From Rhodanobacter sp. (GTDB taxonomy: Bacteria > Pseudomonadota > Gammaproteobacteria > Xanthomonadales > Rhodanobacteraceae): 57,543 nucleotides of DNA. Under the pieces are notes generated by a model that saw only the letters and a list, made by a program, of their open reading frames with translations, ran no database searches and was not told where the DNA came from. Where the stretch lies: NCBI GenBank assembly GCA_004322005.1, contig SCRF01000041.1:1-57543 (forward strand), in the 5' to 3' direction. Of the stretch, positions 13,215 to 23,111 are shown one piece after another (positions within the stretch are counted from its first letter, which is position 1; every line of letters begins with the position of its first letter). A program made the translations under genes and the position numbers.

Positions 13215-13286
13215 TTTGGAGCGGCTTCCGCCGCGATGCTTTTAGCCAGAACAACCCAAGAGCATCGCGGCGGAAGCCGCTCCTAC
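13215..13286. repeat. REP-like paired palindrome 1 (degenerate head)
   Basis: Left arm GGAGCGGCTTCCGCCGCGATGC and right arm are inverted copies around a 20-odd-nt spacer. The right end reads GCTCCTAC (that is, GTAGGAGC inverted), while the left head has decayed to TTTGGAGC. Each arm also folds on itself (GCGGC-TTCC-GCCGC). It belongs to the same family as the elements at 17628, 23035, 36230, 37058 and 53651. It sits in the divergent region between the AEC permease and the kinase. Confidence 0.85.
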
Positions 13287-13417
13287 CAAAGAATCTCCCA
13301 CAAAAGCCGCTGCCACAACGCATGGCTGTACCGGCATTTCATGGCAGCCCGAAGCGGCCGGGACGTCTTCGGGGATAATCCACTTCGTTGCCTCGATCGA
13401 AGCCCCCGACACCGCCC

Positions 13418-14554
13418 ATGAGCGATCCCATCCACAGCGTGCACGGCCTCGCTGGCGACAGCATGCCGCCGGACTGGCCGCCACTGACCGCCGGCGAGGT
13501 CGCGCTCGTGCTGCGCGCGTATCCGCAACTGGGCACGCCGAACCGCATCGGCTGGCACAGCCCGCGCCCGTTGTCGGCCGCCTGCCTGGTCGACACGACC
13601 GCCGGCGTGGTCTTCGTCAAGCGTCATCACCGGCGGGTGCGTTCGACCGCGACGCTGGCCGAGGAACACCGCTTCATCGCGCACCTGCGCCGCGTCGGCG
13701 TGCCGATACCCGAGGTCGTGCGCAACGAACACGGAGAGACCGCGATCGCCCGGGGCGACTGGGTCTACGAGGTTCATGCGCGTGCCGCCGGCGTCGACCT
13801 GTACCGCGAAGCCATCTCGTGGTCGGTGCTGCCCAACCGCGAACATGCGTTCACCGCCGGGCGCATGCTCGCCGTGCTGCACGATGCCGCTGCGACCTAC
13901 CGCGCCGCCCAACGCGACACGCATATCCTGGTTGCGCGCAGCGATCTGCTCTGCGCCGCCGATCCGGTTGCCGCCCTGCAGGCGCAACTGCCCTCACGTC
14001 CAGGCCTGGCCGATTACCTGCGCGACCGCGACTGGACCAGCGATCTCGACCGCCTGCTGAAGCCCTGGCATGCCGCCGTGCGGCCGCGCCTGATGCAACA
14101 GCCGCGGTTGTGGACGCACAACGACTGGCATGTCTCCAACCTGTGCTGGAGCGGTGACGAAGCCCACGCAACCATCACCGCCGTGCTCGACTTCGGTCTG
14201 GCCGCGCCCACGTTCGCCCTGTTCGACCTGGCCACCGCGATCGAACGCAACGCGATCGCCTGGCTCGAACTCGATCGCGGCGCCGACGCCGCGCATGCCG
14301 ACGTGGCGCTGGCGCTGATCGCCGGCTACGGCGAACGTCGCCCGCTGGACAGCGCGCAACGGCAGCTGCTGACCGACCTGCTGCCGCTGGTGCACATGGA
14401 TTTCGCGCTGTCCGAGGTCGAGTACTTCCACGCCATCACCCACTCGCGCCCGAATGCCGACGTCGCCTACGACACCTTCCTGCTGGGCCACGCCGCGTGG
14501 TTCGCCACGCCGCCGGGGCAGACATTTCTGCATGCTCTGCGCAGCAGCGCCTGA
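13418..14554 (+). CDS. aminoglycoside-phosphotransferase-fold kinase (APH/choline kinase family)
   Basis: A small-molecule kinase of the APH superfamily, 378 residues. The N-lobe has VVFVKRHHRR with a likely ATP-binding lysine. The catalytic loop is LWTHNDWHVSNLCW (the His-x-Asp-x4-Asn pattern), and the metal-binding DFG equivalent is AVLDFGLAAP. The substrate is not evident: this fold covers kinases for choline, homoserine, thiamine, protein Ser/Thr and antibiotics. The gene ends about 165 bp before a TPP riboswitch and thiamine-uptake genes on the same strand, so a thiamine-salvage kinase is possible, but it lies upstream of the riboswitch and is not controlled by it. The start MSDPIHS was chosen over one ten codons upstream in an unconserved Pro-rich stretch. 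Confidence 0.85.
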   Translation: MSDPIHSVHGLAGDSMPPDWPPLTAGEVALVLRAYPQLGTPNRIGWHSPRPLSAACLVDTTAGVVFVKRHHRRVRSTATLAEEHRFIAHLRRVGVPIPEVVRNEHGETAIARGDWVYEVHARAAGVDLYREAISWSVLPNREHAFTAGRMLAVLHDAAATYRAAQRDTHILVARSDLLCAADPVAALQAQLPSRPGLADYLRDRDWTSDLDRLLKPWHAAVRPRLMQQPRLWTHNDWHVSNLCWSGDEAHATITAVLDFGLAAPTFALFDLATAIERNAIAWLELDRGADAAHADVALALIAGYGERRPLDSAQRQLLTDLLPLVHMDFALSEVEYFHAITHSRPNADVAYDTFLLGHAAWFATPPGQTFLHALRSSA

Positions 14555-14717
14555 GCGGCACAACCCCGCGCAACGAGCCCTTCCAGCCATGCCCGACAGC
14601 GCCGGCAAACTGGGTGCCGAACCGGGGAATGGAACGGTGCGGGAGGGTGGCGCGCTCACGGCGAACCATGCCGACGCAATGGCGACGGCCGCCCGCTTCG
14701 TGTTTCAATAGACGTTC

Positions 14718-14800
14718 TTGAAGCGGGGGTGCCCGGCGTTGCCGGGCTGAGAGAGTCCCTTGGAACCTGATCCGGTCAGTACCGGCGTAGGGAGCTTGCC
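14718..14800 (+). promoter_or_regulatory. TPP riboswitch (THI element)
   Basis: The conserved THI-box parts are in order: GGGGGTGCCC, a GGC/GCC stem, GGGCTGAGAGAGTCCC, then TTGGAACCTGATCCGGTCAG and ACCGGCGTAGGGA. AAGC at 14721 and GCTT at 14794 pair as the closing P1 helix. A GC-rich stretch at about 14812-14825 (CCGTCCGGGCGG) could form the expression-platform hairpin. It precedes a TonB receptor and a PnuC-type permease, so thiamine pyrophosphate very likely represses thiamine uptake here. Confidence 0.95.
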
Positions 14801-14852
14801 GAGTCGTCGCGTCCGTCCGGGCGGGCGGCTCGCCGTCGCTTCGTCTGCCCCC

Positions 14853-17060
14853 ATGAGACGACGCACGATGCCGCTGCCCCGCACCCGCCTTGCCCTTGCC
14901 CTGCTGTCCACGCTGGCGCTTGCCCACGCGCCCACCGCGCACGCCGACGATACCGCCGGCAAGTCACACGCCACGCCGCTGGCAGCCGTCCACGTCAAGG
15001 CGAACACGGACCAGGGCTACCGCGCCGACAGCTCGCAGATCGATACTTTCGGCAGCTTCGGCAGCGCGCCGCTGCACGACACGCCGGCCGCGGTCAGCGT
15101 GATCACCCGCGACCAGATCGACGACCGCCAGCCGCGCACGCTCAGCGAGCTGGCCCGCTCCGATGCCGCGCTGGGCGACAACTACGCGCCGGTCGGCTAC
15201 TACCAGGACATCGCCATCCGCGGCTTCGTGCTGGACCTGGCCACCGGCTACCGCCTCAACGACATGACCATCACCGGCGAGCAGCTGACGCCGCTGGAGG
15301 ACAAGCAGCGGGTGGAAATCCTCAAGGGCCTCGGCGGGTTGGAGGCCGACGTGGTGGCCCCGGGCGGCCTGATCAACTACGTCAGCAAGCGTCCGGCCGA
15401 CGTGCGCAGCGCCACCGTCGGCACCGACTCGCACGGCTCGCGCTACGCCGCGGTGGATATCGGCGGCTGGCTGTCGCCCCGCTTCGGCGTGCGGGTGAAC
15501 GCGGCGCACGAGGACATGCATTCGTACGTCGAGCACGCCAGCGGCCGGCGCAATTTCCTCTCGCTGGCGGCGGACTGGAAGATCAGCCCGAACGCCACGC
15601 TGCAGCTGGACACCGACTACCAGACCAGCGGCCAGCGCTCGGTCTCCGGTTACCAGCTGCTGGGCGGCACCGCCTTGCCGTCGCATCCCAGCCGCACCCG
15701 CATGCTCGGCTTCGAGCCGTGGCAGCAGCCGGTGGGCATCGCCGCCAGCAATACCACCGTGCGCTTCAACTACCGCCTCAGCGACGCGTGGAGCGCGCAG
15801 CTGTCGGCCGGCCACAGCCGCAGCCGGATCAACGACAACGTGGCCTTCGCCTACGGCTGCTTCTTCTCGCCGGTCTGCGCCAGCGGCGCCACGCCGGGCT
15901 ATTTCTTCGCGCCCAACGGCGACTACGACGTCTACGATTTCCGCAGCCCCGACGACACCCGCCAGAACGACGAGGCGCGTGCCGTGCTCAAGGGCAGCTT
16001 CGACACCGGCACCGTCAGCCACGAGATCAGCCTCGGTGCCAGCGCGTTTCGCCGCACCCTCGACCAGCGCCCGTACGTCTACGACTACGTCGGCACGGCC
16101 AACATCAGCGAGGCCAACCCGCCCTTCTTCGCGCCCTCGCCGAACCAGCCCGGCCCGTCCGCGCGCACCCTGACCAGCTGGCAGCACTCGCTGTTCGCGC
16201 TCGATCGCCTGCATCTGGGTGCGCATTGGCAACTGCTGGCCGGCGGTCGCTTCGTGCGCCTGCACGAGCGCGACTACGACAGCAGCGGGCTGCTCCAGCG
16301 CGATACCCGGCTGAGCAAATTCCTGCCGCAGACGGCGCTGATGTGGCAGCCCATCGCGCCGCTGACCGCCTACCTGAGCTTCAGCAAGGGCCTGGCGCTG
16401 GGTGGTCAGGCGCCGTACTGGGCATCCAACGGCGGCACCACGCTGGCGCCGCTGCTGTCGCGCCAGGTCGAGGCCGGCGTGAAGTACGACTGGGGCGACG
16501 CGCTCAGCCTCACCGCCGCGCTGTACCGCATCCGCCAGCGCTACCAGTTCGCGCAGCCGGACAGCACCCCCGAGGGCTTCACCTTCGTGCAGAGCGGCCA
16601 GGAAGTGCACAGCGGGCTGGAGCTCGACGCCGCCGGCCGGGTCAGCCCCAACCTGCGCCTCACCGCCAGCATCAACCTGATCCGCGCCCGCGCCCAGAAC
16701 ACCGGTACGCCCAGCTACGAAGGCCACCAGATCGTCAATGTGCCGCGCCTGCGTTCGGCCGTCTATCTGGATTATCGCCTGCCGTTCGCGCCGCAGCTGA
16801 GCCTGCTCGGCGGCTGGCGCTACGCCGGCACCAACCCCGCCACGCCCAATGGCAAGATCAGCGTGCCGGCCTACAACGTATTCGACGCCGGCCTGCGCTA
16901 CGACAGCCAGTGGCACAGCCATACGCTGACCTGGCGGTTGAACGTGGACAACGTGTTCGACCATTTCTACTGGCGCGATACCGGCAGCGCCTACGGCGAC
17001 AGCTACCTGTTCCCGGGCGCACCGCGGCTGGCCCGGCTGTCGCTCACGGTCGGGTTCTGA
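14853..17060 (+). CDS. TonB-dependent outer-membrane receptor, probably for thiamine
   Basis: Outer-membrane active transporter of 735 residues. A signal peptide (MRRRTMPLPRTRLALALLST, cleaved after AHA) is followed by a plug domain (about residues 45-170: DTPAAVSVITRDQIDDRQPR and the IRGFVLD and VEILKGLGGLEADVVAPGG motifs). The beta-barrel ends in LSLTVGF with a terminal aromatic residue. The fold is that of ferric-siderophore receptors, but the TPP riboswitch upstream and the PnuT-like permease one base downstream point to thiamine as substrate. An in-frame ATG at 14760 lies inside the riboswitch and is not the start; ATG 14868 is an alternative. It depends on TonB-ExbBD encoded elsewhere. 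Confidence 0.93.
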   Translation: MRRRTMPLPRTRLALALLSTLALAHAPTAHADDTAGKSHATPLAAVHVKANTDQGYRADSSQIDTFGSFGSAPLHDTPAAVSVITRDQIDDRQPRTLSELARSDAALGDNYAPVGYYQDIAIRGFVLDLATGYRLNDMTITGEQLTPLEDKQRVEILKGLGGLEADVVAPGGLINYVSKRPADVRSATVGTDSHGSRYAAVDIGGWLSPRFGVRVNAAHEDMHSYVEHASGRRNFLSLAADWKISPNATLQLDTDYQTSGQRSVSGYQLLGGTALPSHPSRTRMLGFEPWQQPVGIAASNTTVRFNYRLSDAWSAQLSAGHSRSRINDNVAFAYGCFFSPVCASGATPGYFFAPNGDYDVYDFRSPDDTRQNDEARAVLKGSFDTGTVSHEISLGASAFRRTLDQRPYVYDYVGTANISEANPPFFAPSPNQPGPSARTLTSWQHSLFALDRLHLGAHWQLLAGGRFVRLHERDYDSSGLLQRDTRLSKFLPQTALMWQPIAPLTAYLSFSKGLALGGQAPYWASNGGTTLAPLLSRQVEAGVKYDWGDALSLTAALYRIRQRYQFAQPDSTPEGFTFVQSGQEVHSGLELDAAGRVSPNLRLTASINLIRARAQNTGTPSYEGHQIVNVPRLRSAVYLDYRLPFAPQLSLLGGWRYAGTNPATPNGKISVPAYNVFDAGLRYDSQWHSHTLTWRLNVDNVFDHFYWRDTGSAYGDSYLFPGAPRLARLSLTVGF

Positions 17061-17061
17061 G

Positions 17062-17631
17062 ATGACCTGGGTCGAACTCGCCGGCGCGCTGCTCAGCGCC
17101 TGGGGCGTCTGGCTCACCGCCAGGCGCCAGCCGTGGTGCTGGCCGATCGGACTGCTGTCGGTACTGGTCTACTCGTGGATCTTCATCGACGCCAGGCTGT
17201 ATTCCGATGCGCTGCTGCAGGTCGCGTTTGCCGGCTTGATCGTCTACGGCTGGCATCGCTGGCTGCGCAACCTCGGTGAAGACGGCCGGGTGCGGGTCGC
17301 GCCGCTGCCCGCCGCGGAGGCGGCCACACACCTCGCGATCGGTCTGGCCTGCGCGCTCGCGCTGGGCTTCGCCATGCACCGCTGGACCGATGCCGCGCTG
17401 CCCTGGCTGGACGCCGCACTCTCCGCCTTCAGCCTGGTCGCGCAGTGGTGGCAAGGCCGCCGGCACATCGCCGCGTGGTGGCTGTGGATCGTGGTCGACG
17501 TGATCTACGTGGGCGAGTACGTCTACAAGCACCTGCTGATCACCTCGGTGCTGTACGCGGGATTCGTCGTGCTGGCCATCATCGGCCTGCGCGCCTGGCA
17601 ATTCGCCCAACCCCACCCGGCGAGCCCGTAG
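17062..17631 (+). CDS. pnuT: PnuC-family transporter, probable thiamine permease PnuT
   Basis: Inner-membrane facilitator of vitamin uptake, 189 residues with about seven hydrophobic segments. Family motifs are RRQPWCWPIGLLSVLVYSWI, LYSDALLQVAFAGLIVYGWH and WWLWIVVDVIYVGEYVYKHL near the C-terminus. PnuC proteins carry nicotinamide riboside; the PnuT branch is assigned to thiamine by TPP-riboswitch context, which holds here. The start lies 1 nt after the receptor stop, so the two are one operon and probably translationally coupled. The stop codon TAG is part of the GTAG head of a REP-like element, so the last residues (PHPASP) may differ from those of relatives. Confidence 0.9.
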   Translation: MTWVELAGALLSAWGVWLTARRQPWCWPIGLLSVLVYSWIFIDARLYSDALLQVAFAGLIVYGWHRWLRNLGEDGRVRVAPLPAAEAATHLAIGLACALALGFAMHRWTDAALPWLDAALSAFSLVAQWWQGRRHIAAWWLWIVVDVIYVGEYVYKHLLITSVLYAGFVVLAIIGLRAWQFAQPHPASP

Positions 17632-17711
17632 GAGCGCACCCTGTGCGCGAAAAGCTCTTTGCCGGCGGGTGAAGGAAACAAGAGCTTTTCGCGCACACGG
17701 TGCGCTCCTAC
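17628..17711. repeat. REP-like paired palindrome 2; supplies the pnuT stop
   Basis: GTAGGAGCGCACCCTGTGCG at 17628 is repeated inverted at the right end (…GCGCTCCTAC, ending 17711), with one mismatch in the arms and inner segments AAAAGCTCTT and AAGAGCTTTT. Total 84 bp. The TAG of the left GTAG is the pnuT stop codon. Confidence 0.93.
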
Positions 17712-17797
17712 GGGTGGTCGCTGACGGCCGCGGCAGAAAAACCAACTGGCCGTCATGCGACAATACCGGCATCCAGCACAGACATCCCCATACCTGC

Positions 17798-18067
17798 ATG
17801 CCCATCCCCAACGATGCATTCCGGCGCTTCCAGGAAGAGCTCGCCGCGATCGACCGCAAGGAACACCTGCCGACTGAAAAGCCGACCGGCAACATGCGCC
17901 TGGCGAACGCCCGGGCCGACTTCCTGTCGCTCAGGAAACGCTACGGCCTGAGCGTGGCCGATGTGGTTGCCTTCTTTCCCGAAGAGGAAGGCATTGCCTA
18001 TCTGCAGCAACTCATCGCCGCCAGCGAAGCCAGACCGATACGCAAGCGCAAGCCCAAAGAAGCCTGA
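17798..18067 (+). CDS. small protein of unknown function
   Basis: 89 residues starting MPIPNDAFRRFQEELAAIDR, mainly helical and charged. The middle reads LANARADFLSLRKRYGLSVA and the end is a Lys/Arg-rich tail (RPIRKRKPKEA). I do not recognise the family; the segment around RKRYGLSVADVVAFFPEEEG looks like a short conserved helical motif. No signal peptide or membrane segment. It follows a REP-like element and precedes the MOSC gene on the same strand by 51 bp, so it may share its transcript. The frame is open upstream through the REP-like element, which is not coding. Codon use and lack of internal stops favour a real gene. Confidence 0.65.
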   Translation: MPIPNDAFRRFQEELAAIDRKEHLPTEKPTGNMRLANARADFLSLRKRYGLSVADVVAFFPEEEGIAYLQQLIAASEARPIRKRKPKEA

Positions 18068-18118
18068 GCGAGCGGGCCGACGGCAGGCGCCGACCCGAGA
18101 CTGCGGAGCCGTGCACCG

Positions 18119-18775
18119 ATGACCATGACCCTGATCGCCATCAACGTCGCGCCGCCCGCCGTGGTCGCGCACGGCGACCGGTCGGTGACGACCGGCATCT
18201 TCAAGCAATCGGTGACCGGCCCGGTGGCGGTGCGCTGGCTCAACCTCGACGGCGACGGCCAGGCCGATCTGCGCAACCACGGCGGTGCGGACAAGGCGGT
18301 CTACGCCTATTCGCTGGATCACTACGCGTACTGGCGCGACGTGCTCGGCCGGGATGCCCTGCCCCATGGGCAGTTCGGCGAAAACCTCACAGTGACCGGG
18401 CTGGACGAAGCCGAGCTGTGCGTGGGCGACCAGCTGCGCATCGGCGATGCGCGGTTCGCCATCACCCAGCCGCGCGTGCCGTGCTTCAAGCTGGGCATCC
18501 GGCTGGCCGACACCGGCATGCCGAAACGGTTCGCCCAGTCGCTGCGCACCGGCTTCTACCTGCGCGTGCTGGAGCAAGGCACGATCGAAGCCGGCAACGC
18601 CGTGGACGTGGTGGCCCGCGGCCACGGCCACCTGTCGATCCGCACGCTGTTCGACGCCTACCTGAAACCCGACGACCCGGCCGCACTGCGCATCCTGGCG
18701 CGTGCGCTGGAAATACCGGAGCTGTCGACCGCCTGGCGCGCGCACATCACGGAGCGGCTGGCGCGCAGGGCGTGA
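18119..18775 (+). CDS. MOSC-domain protein (YiiM-like)
   Basis: A 218-residue cytosolic protein of the MOSC superfamily (molybdenum-cofactor sulfurase C-terminal domain). Conserved blocks are the N-terminal VTGPVAVRWLNLDGDGQAD, NHGGADKAVYAYSLDHYAYW, HGQFGENLTVTGL and the loop QPRVPCFKLGIRL with the invariant cysteine. The C-terminal helical extension matches Escherichia coli YiiM, which reduces N-hydroxylated base analogues such as 6-N-hydroxylaminopurine. A GCGGAG ribosome binding site precedes the ATG. Confidence 0.88.
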   Translation: MTMTLIAINVAPPAVVAHGDRSVTTGIFKQSVTGPVAVRWLNLDGDGQADLRNHGGADKAVYAYSLDHYAYWRDVLGRDALPHGQFGENLTVTGLDEAELCVGDQLRIGDARFAITQPRVPCFKLGIRLADTGMPKRFAQSLRTGFYLRVLEQGTIEAGNAVDVVARGHGHLSIRTLFDAYLKPDDPAALRILARALEIPELSTAWRAHITERLARRA

Positions 18776-18905
18776 TGGACGGTCCGGACCATCGTCCGGA
18801 TCGATCGACGGCCTGCGCCGAATCAGTCACAGGCCGGAAAGCAGGACGGAGAGCTCTTCGTCTACATGCCACGCTGAAGCGACGAGGCAGCAAAGACGAA
18901 AGACG

Positions 18906-19001
18906 CTGGACCCCAGCGTTCGCTGGGGTGACGGCAGGCGGTCAGGTTGGATTTTCGCGAACACCTGCCCCTCACCCCAGCCCTCTCCCCGCGGGGGAGA
19001 G
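18906..19001. repeat. two adjacent hairpin-forming repeats downstream of the MOSC gene
   Basis: ACCCCAGCGTTCGCTGGGGT forms a 9-bp stem with a 2-nt loop near 18911-18930, and CCCTCTCCCC-GCG-GGGGAGAGGG forms a 10-bp stem at 18979-19001. Both resemble short dispersed repeats common in xanthomonads. They separate the convergent MOSC gene and htpG and may help end both transcripts. Nothing else was recognised between 18776 and 19027. Confidence 0.6.
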
Positions 19002-19027
19002 GGGGCAACGAAAAGACGCCCAGCGCC

Positions 19028-20911
<1,884 letters not shown>

Positions 20912-21160
20912 GCGTGGCAACTCTTGTCAGGCGGAAAGAACAAATGGCGGAACAGGCGCGATACCGGCAAGTGCCGACCCCTCACCGCGCCCTCTTCCTC
21001 CACGCGTCTCCACGTGGGGCGAGGGTTCAATGTGTCGGTCATGCCGCGCGCTACCCATCGACGCGGCGATGCACGGGTCACTCGGCTGCCGGGCGGCAAA
21101 CGGGCGATGCCGAACCATGGGCAGTCATGCGCAAAGCCGCGTCCACGACCGCTTGCAATT
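20912..21160. other. long leader or intergenic stretch between htpG and gluQ, no gene seen
   Basis: Divergent promoter region of htpG (minus) and gluQ (plus). If transcription starts at the sigma-32-like site at 21161-21188, this would be a roughly 240-nt htpG leader. No conserved structure or gene was recognised. Confidence 0.4.
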
Positions 21161-21188
21161 ATTCGGGGCGGCGAGCGGGAGTTTCAAG
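21161..21188 (-). promoter_or_regulatory. candidate sigma-32 (RpoH) promoter for htpG
   Basis: On the minus strand CTTGAAA is followed after 13 bp by CCCCGAAT. This agrees with the heat-shock pattern CTTGAAA-N11-16-CCCCATnT at 7/7 and the first four bases of the -10. It reads towards htpG, a classical heat-shock gene. Confidence 0.55.
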
Positions 21189-21291
21189 GGGCGTGGCGCG
21201 ATGCACATGCCTGCCGAAGGGGCCATCCGACTGCTGTTTCCCGCAAACCCCGCCGCAAGCGACGCTACCCGGCAGCCCATAGAATATCCGC

Positions 21292-22158
21292 ATGACCTAT
21301 CGCGGCCGCTTCGCCCCTTCTCCCACCGGTCAACTGCATTTCGGCTCGCTGGTGGCGGCCGTTGGCAGCTGGCTGAGCGCACGGCACGCCGGCGGCCAGT
21401 GGCTGCTGCGGATGGAGGACATCGACCCCAGCCGCGAAGTCGCCGGCTCCGCCGCCGGCATTCTCGCCGCGCTGCCGGCCTTCGGCCTGGTGGCCGACGC
21501 ACCGCCGCTGTTCCAGTCGCAGCGCCGCAGCGCGTACGACGCGGCGTTCGAGCGGCTGCGCGCCGCGGGCATGGCCTTTGCCTGCTGGTGCAGCCGCAGC
21601 GAGCTGGCGCTCGACGGCGGCATGCACCGCGATGGGCAATGCATCGCACCGGCCAACCCGGATCGCCCGCCTGCCTGGCGCCTGCGGGTGCCGGATATCG
21701 CGATCGATTTCCACGACGCGCTGCAGGGCCCGCAGCGCGAGCATCTGCGCCAGAGCGTGGGCGACTTCGTGATCCGCCGGGCCGATGACGCCTATTCGTA
21801 CCAGTTGGCCTGCGTGGTGGACGATGCGTTCCAGGGCATCACCGAAGTGGTGCGCGGTCACGACCTGCTCGGCTCCACGGCGCGACAGATCTGGCTGCAA
21901 CGCTGTCTCGGTCTGCCCACACCGGCATACCGGCACCTGCCGCTGGTGCTGGATAGCGACGGCCGCAAGCTGTCGAAATCCGACCGGGCCTTTCCGGTCG
22001 ATCCGGCCAAACCGCTGCCTGCCTTGCGTCAGACGCTGGTTTTTCTGGGGCTGCCGGCACCCGCGGGAGCCAGCGACGTGCACGGTCTGCTGGCGCAGGC
22101 ACTGACCGATTTCGACCCTGCCCTTTTGCCGCAATGCAGCGGTCGTTCTGTCGCCTGA
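21292..22158 (+). CDS. gluQ: tRNA glutamyl-queuosine(34) synthetase GluQ-RS
   Basis: A truncated glutamyl-tRNA synthetase paralogue that attaches glutamate to queuosine in the wobble position of tRNA-Asp. The 288-residue product has the catalytic domain only and no anticodon-binding domain. The HIGH-type motif is FAPSPTGQLHFGSLVAAVGS, followed by LLRMEDIDPSREV, then DFVIRRADDAYSYQLACVVD, EVVRGHDLLGSTARQIWLQ and the KMSKS-type LDSDGRKLSKSD. The start is six codons before the HIGH region. It is convergent with nothing and precedes phaB by 114 bp on the same strand. Confidence 0.95.
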   Translation: MTYRGRFAPSPTGQLHFGSLVAAVGSWLSARHAGGQWLLRMEDIDPSREVAGSAAGILAALPAFGLVADAPPLFQSQRRSAYDAAFERLRAAGMAFACWCSRSELALDGGMHRDGQCIAPANPDRPPAWRLRVPDIAIDFHDALQGPQREHLRQSVGDFVIRRADDAYSYQLACVVDDAFQGITEVVRGHDLLGSTARQIWLQRCLGLPTPAYRHLPLVLDSDGRKLSKSDRAFPVDPAKPLPALRQTLVFLGLPAPAGASDVHGLLAQALTDFDPALLPQCSGRSVA

Positions 22159-22272
22159 ACCGCTATAAAGAAACCGTGCATCGGCTCGCTGCGATGACGA
22201 ATTGCAGCATTCATTTGCGATGCTGCCCGGAATGACACGCTCCCTCTTGCTTCACCACACAGGAGATCCATT

Positions 22273-23013
22273 ATGACTCAGCGCACGGCATTGGTTACAG
22301 GCGGTACCGGTGGCATCGGTGGCGCGATCATCCGCTACCTGGCCGGCCAGGGGCATCGCGTTGCCACCAATTACCGTGACCCGGCCAAGGCTGAGGCGTG
22401 GCATCAGGCGATGGCGAAGGAAGGCATCGACGTGTGCATGGTGCCCGGCGACGTGTCCGATCCGGTCGCCTGCGAGGCGATGGTACGTGCGATCGAGGAA
22501 AAATGCGGATCGATCGATATCCTGGTCAACAACGCCGGCATTACCCGCGACTCCACGTTCCACAAGATGAATTACCAGCAGTGGATGGATGTGATCAACA
22601 CCAACCTGAACGCCTGCTTCAACGTCACCCGCCCGGTGATCGAGGGCATGCGTGCGCGCAAGTGGGGCCGCATCGTGCAGATCAGCTCGATCAACGGCCA
22701 GAAGGGCCAGTACGGCCAGGCCAACTACGCCGCCGCCAAGGCCGGCATGCACGGCTTCACCATTTCGCTGGCGCAGGAGAACGCGAAGTTCGGCATCACC
22801 GTCAACACCGTCTCGCCGGGCTATGTCGGCACCGACATGGTGATGGCGGTGCCCGAGGAAGTGCGCGAGAAGATCGTGGCGCAGATCCCGGTGGGCCGCC
22901 TCGGCAAACCGGAGGAAATCGCCCACGCGGTGGCATTCTTCACCGGCGAACAAGCCAGCTGGATCACCGGCGCCAACCTCGCCATCAACGGCGGCCATTA
23001 CATGGGCTGGTAA
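22273..23013 (+). CDS. phaB: acetoacetyl-CoA reductase (short-chain dehydrogenase)
   Basis: NADPH-dependent reduction of acetoacetyl-CoA to (R)-3-hydroxybutyryl-CoA, the second step of polyhydroxybutyrate synthesis. The 246-residue SDR shows TGGTGGIG at residues 9-16, NNAGITRD, the catalytic Ser near 139 (QISSINGQKGQYGQANYAAA) and Tyr152/Lys156 (YAAAK). The PhaB-type features MNYQQWMDVINTNLNACFNV, SPGYVGTDMV and the C-terminal GANLAINGGHYMGW are very close to the Cupriavidus enzyme. An AGGAG element lies 8 nt upstream of the ATG. No phaA or phaC is present in the window. FabG is the main alternative but fits the motifs less well. Confidence 0.92.
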   Translation: MTQRTALVTGGTGGIGGAIIRYLAGQGHRVATNYRDPAKAEAWHQAMAKEGIDVCMVPGDVSDPVACEAMVRAIEEKCGSIDILVNNAGITRDSTFHKMNYQQWMDVINTNLNACFNVTRPVIEGMRARKWGRIVQISSINGQKGQYGQANYAAAKAGMHGFTISLAQENAKFGITVNTVSPGYVGTDMVMAVPEEVREKIVAQIPVGRLGKPEEIAHAVAFFTGEQASWITGANLAINGGHYMGW

Positions 23014-23034
23014 GCCCCGCCCCGGCGAGAATCC

Positions 23035-23111
23035 GTAGGAGCCCACCCTGTGGGCGAATGCTCTTGTCGGAATGATCGCGAAGAGCATTCGCCCACAGGG
23101 TGGGCTCCTAC
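23035..23111. repeat. REP-like paired palindrome 3; supplies the tcdA stop
   Basis: GTAGGAGCCCACCCTGTGGG at 23035 is repeated inverted and ends CTCCTAC at 23111, with AATGCTCTT/AAGAGCATT inside (77 bp). It fills the gap between convergent phaB and tcdA. The right-hand GTAG, read on the minus strand, contains the tcdA stop codon. Confidence 0.95.

Noticed and set aside
14760..14852. Upstream in-frame ATG of the TonB receptor
   Set aside because: It lies inside the TPP riboswitch aptamer, and the signal peptide starts at 14853 or 14868.
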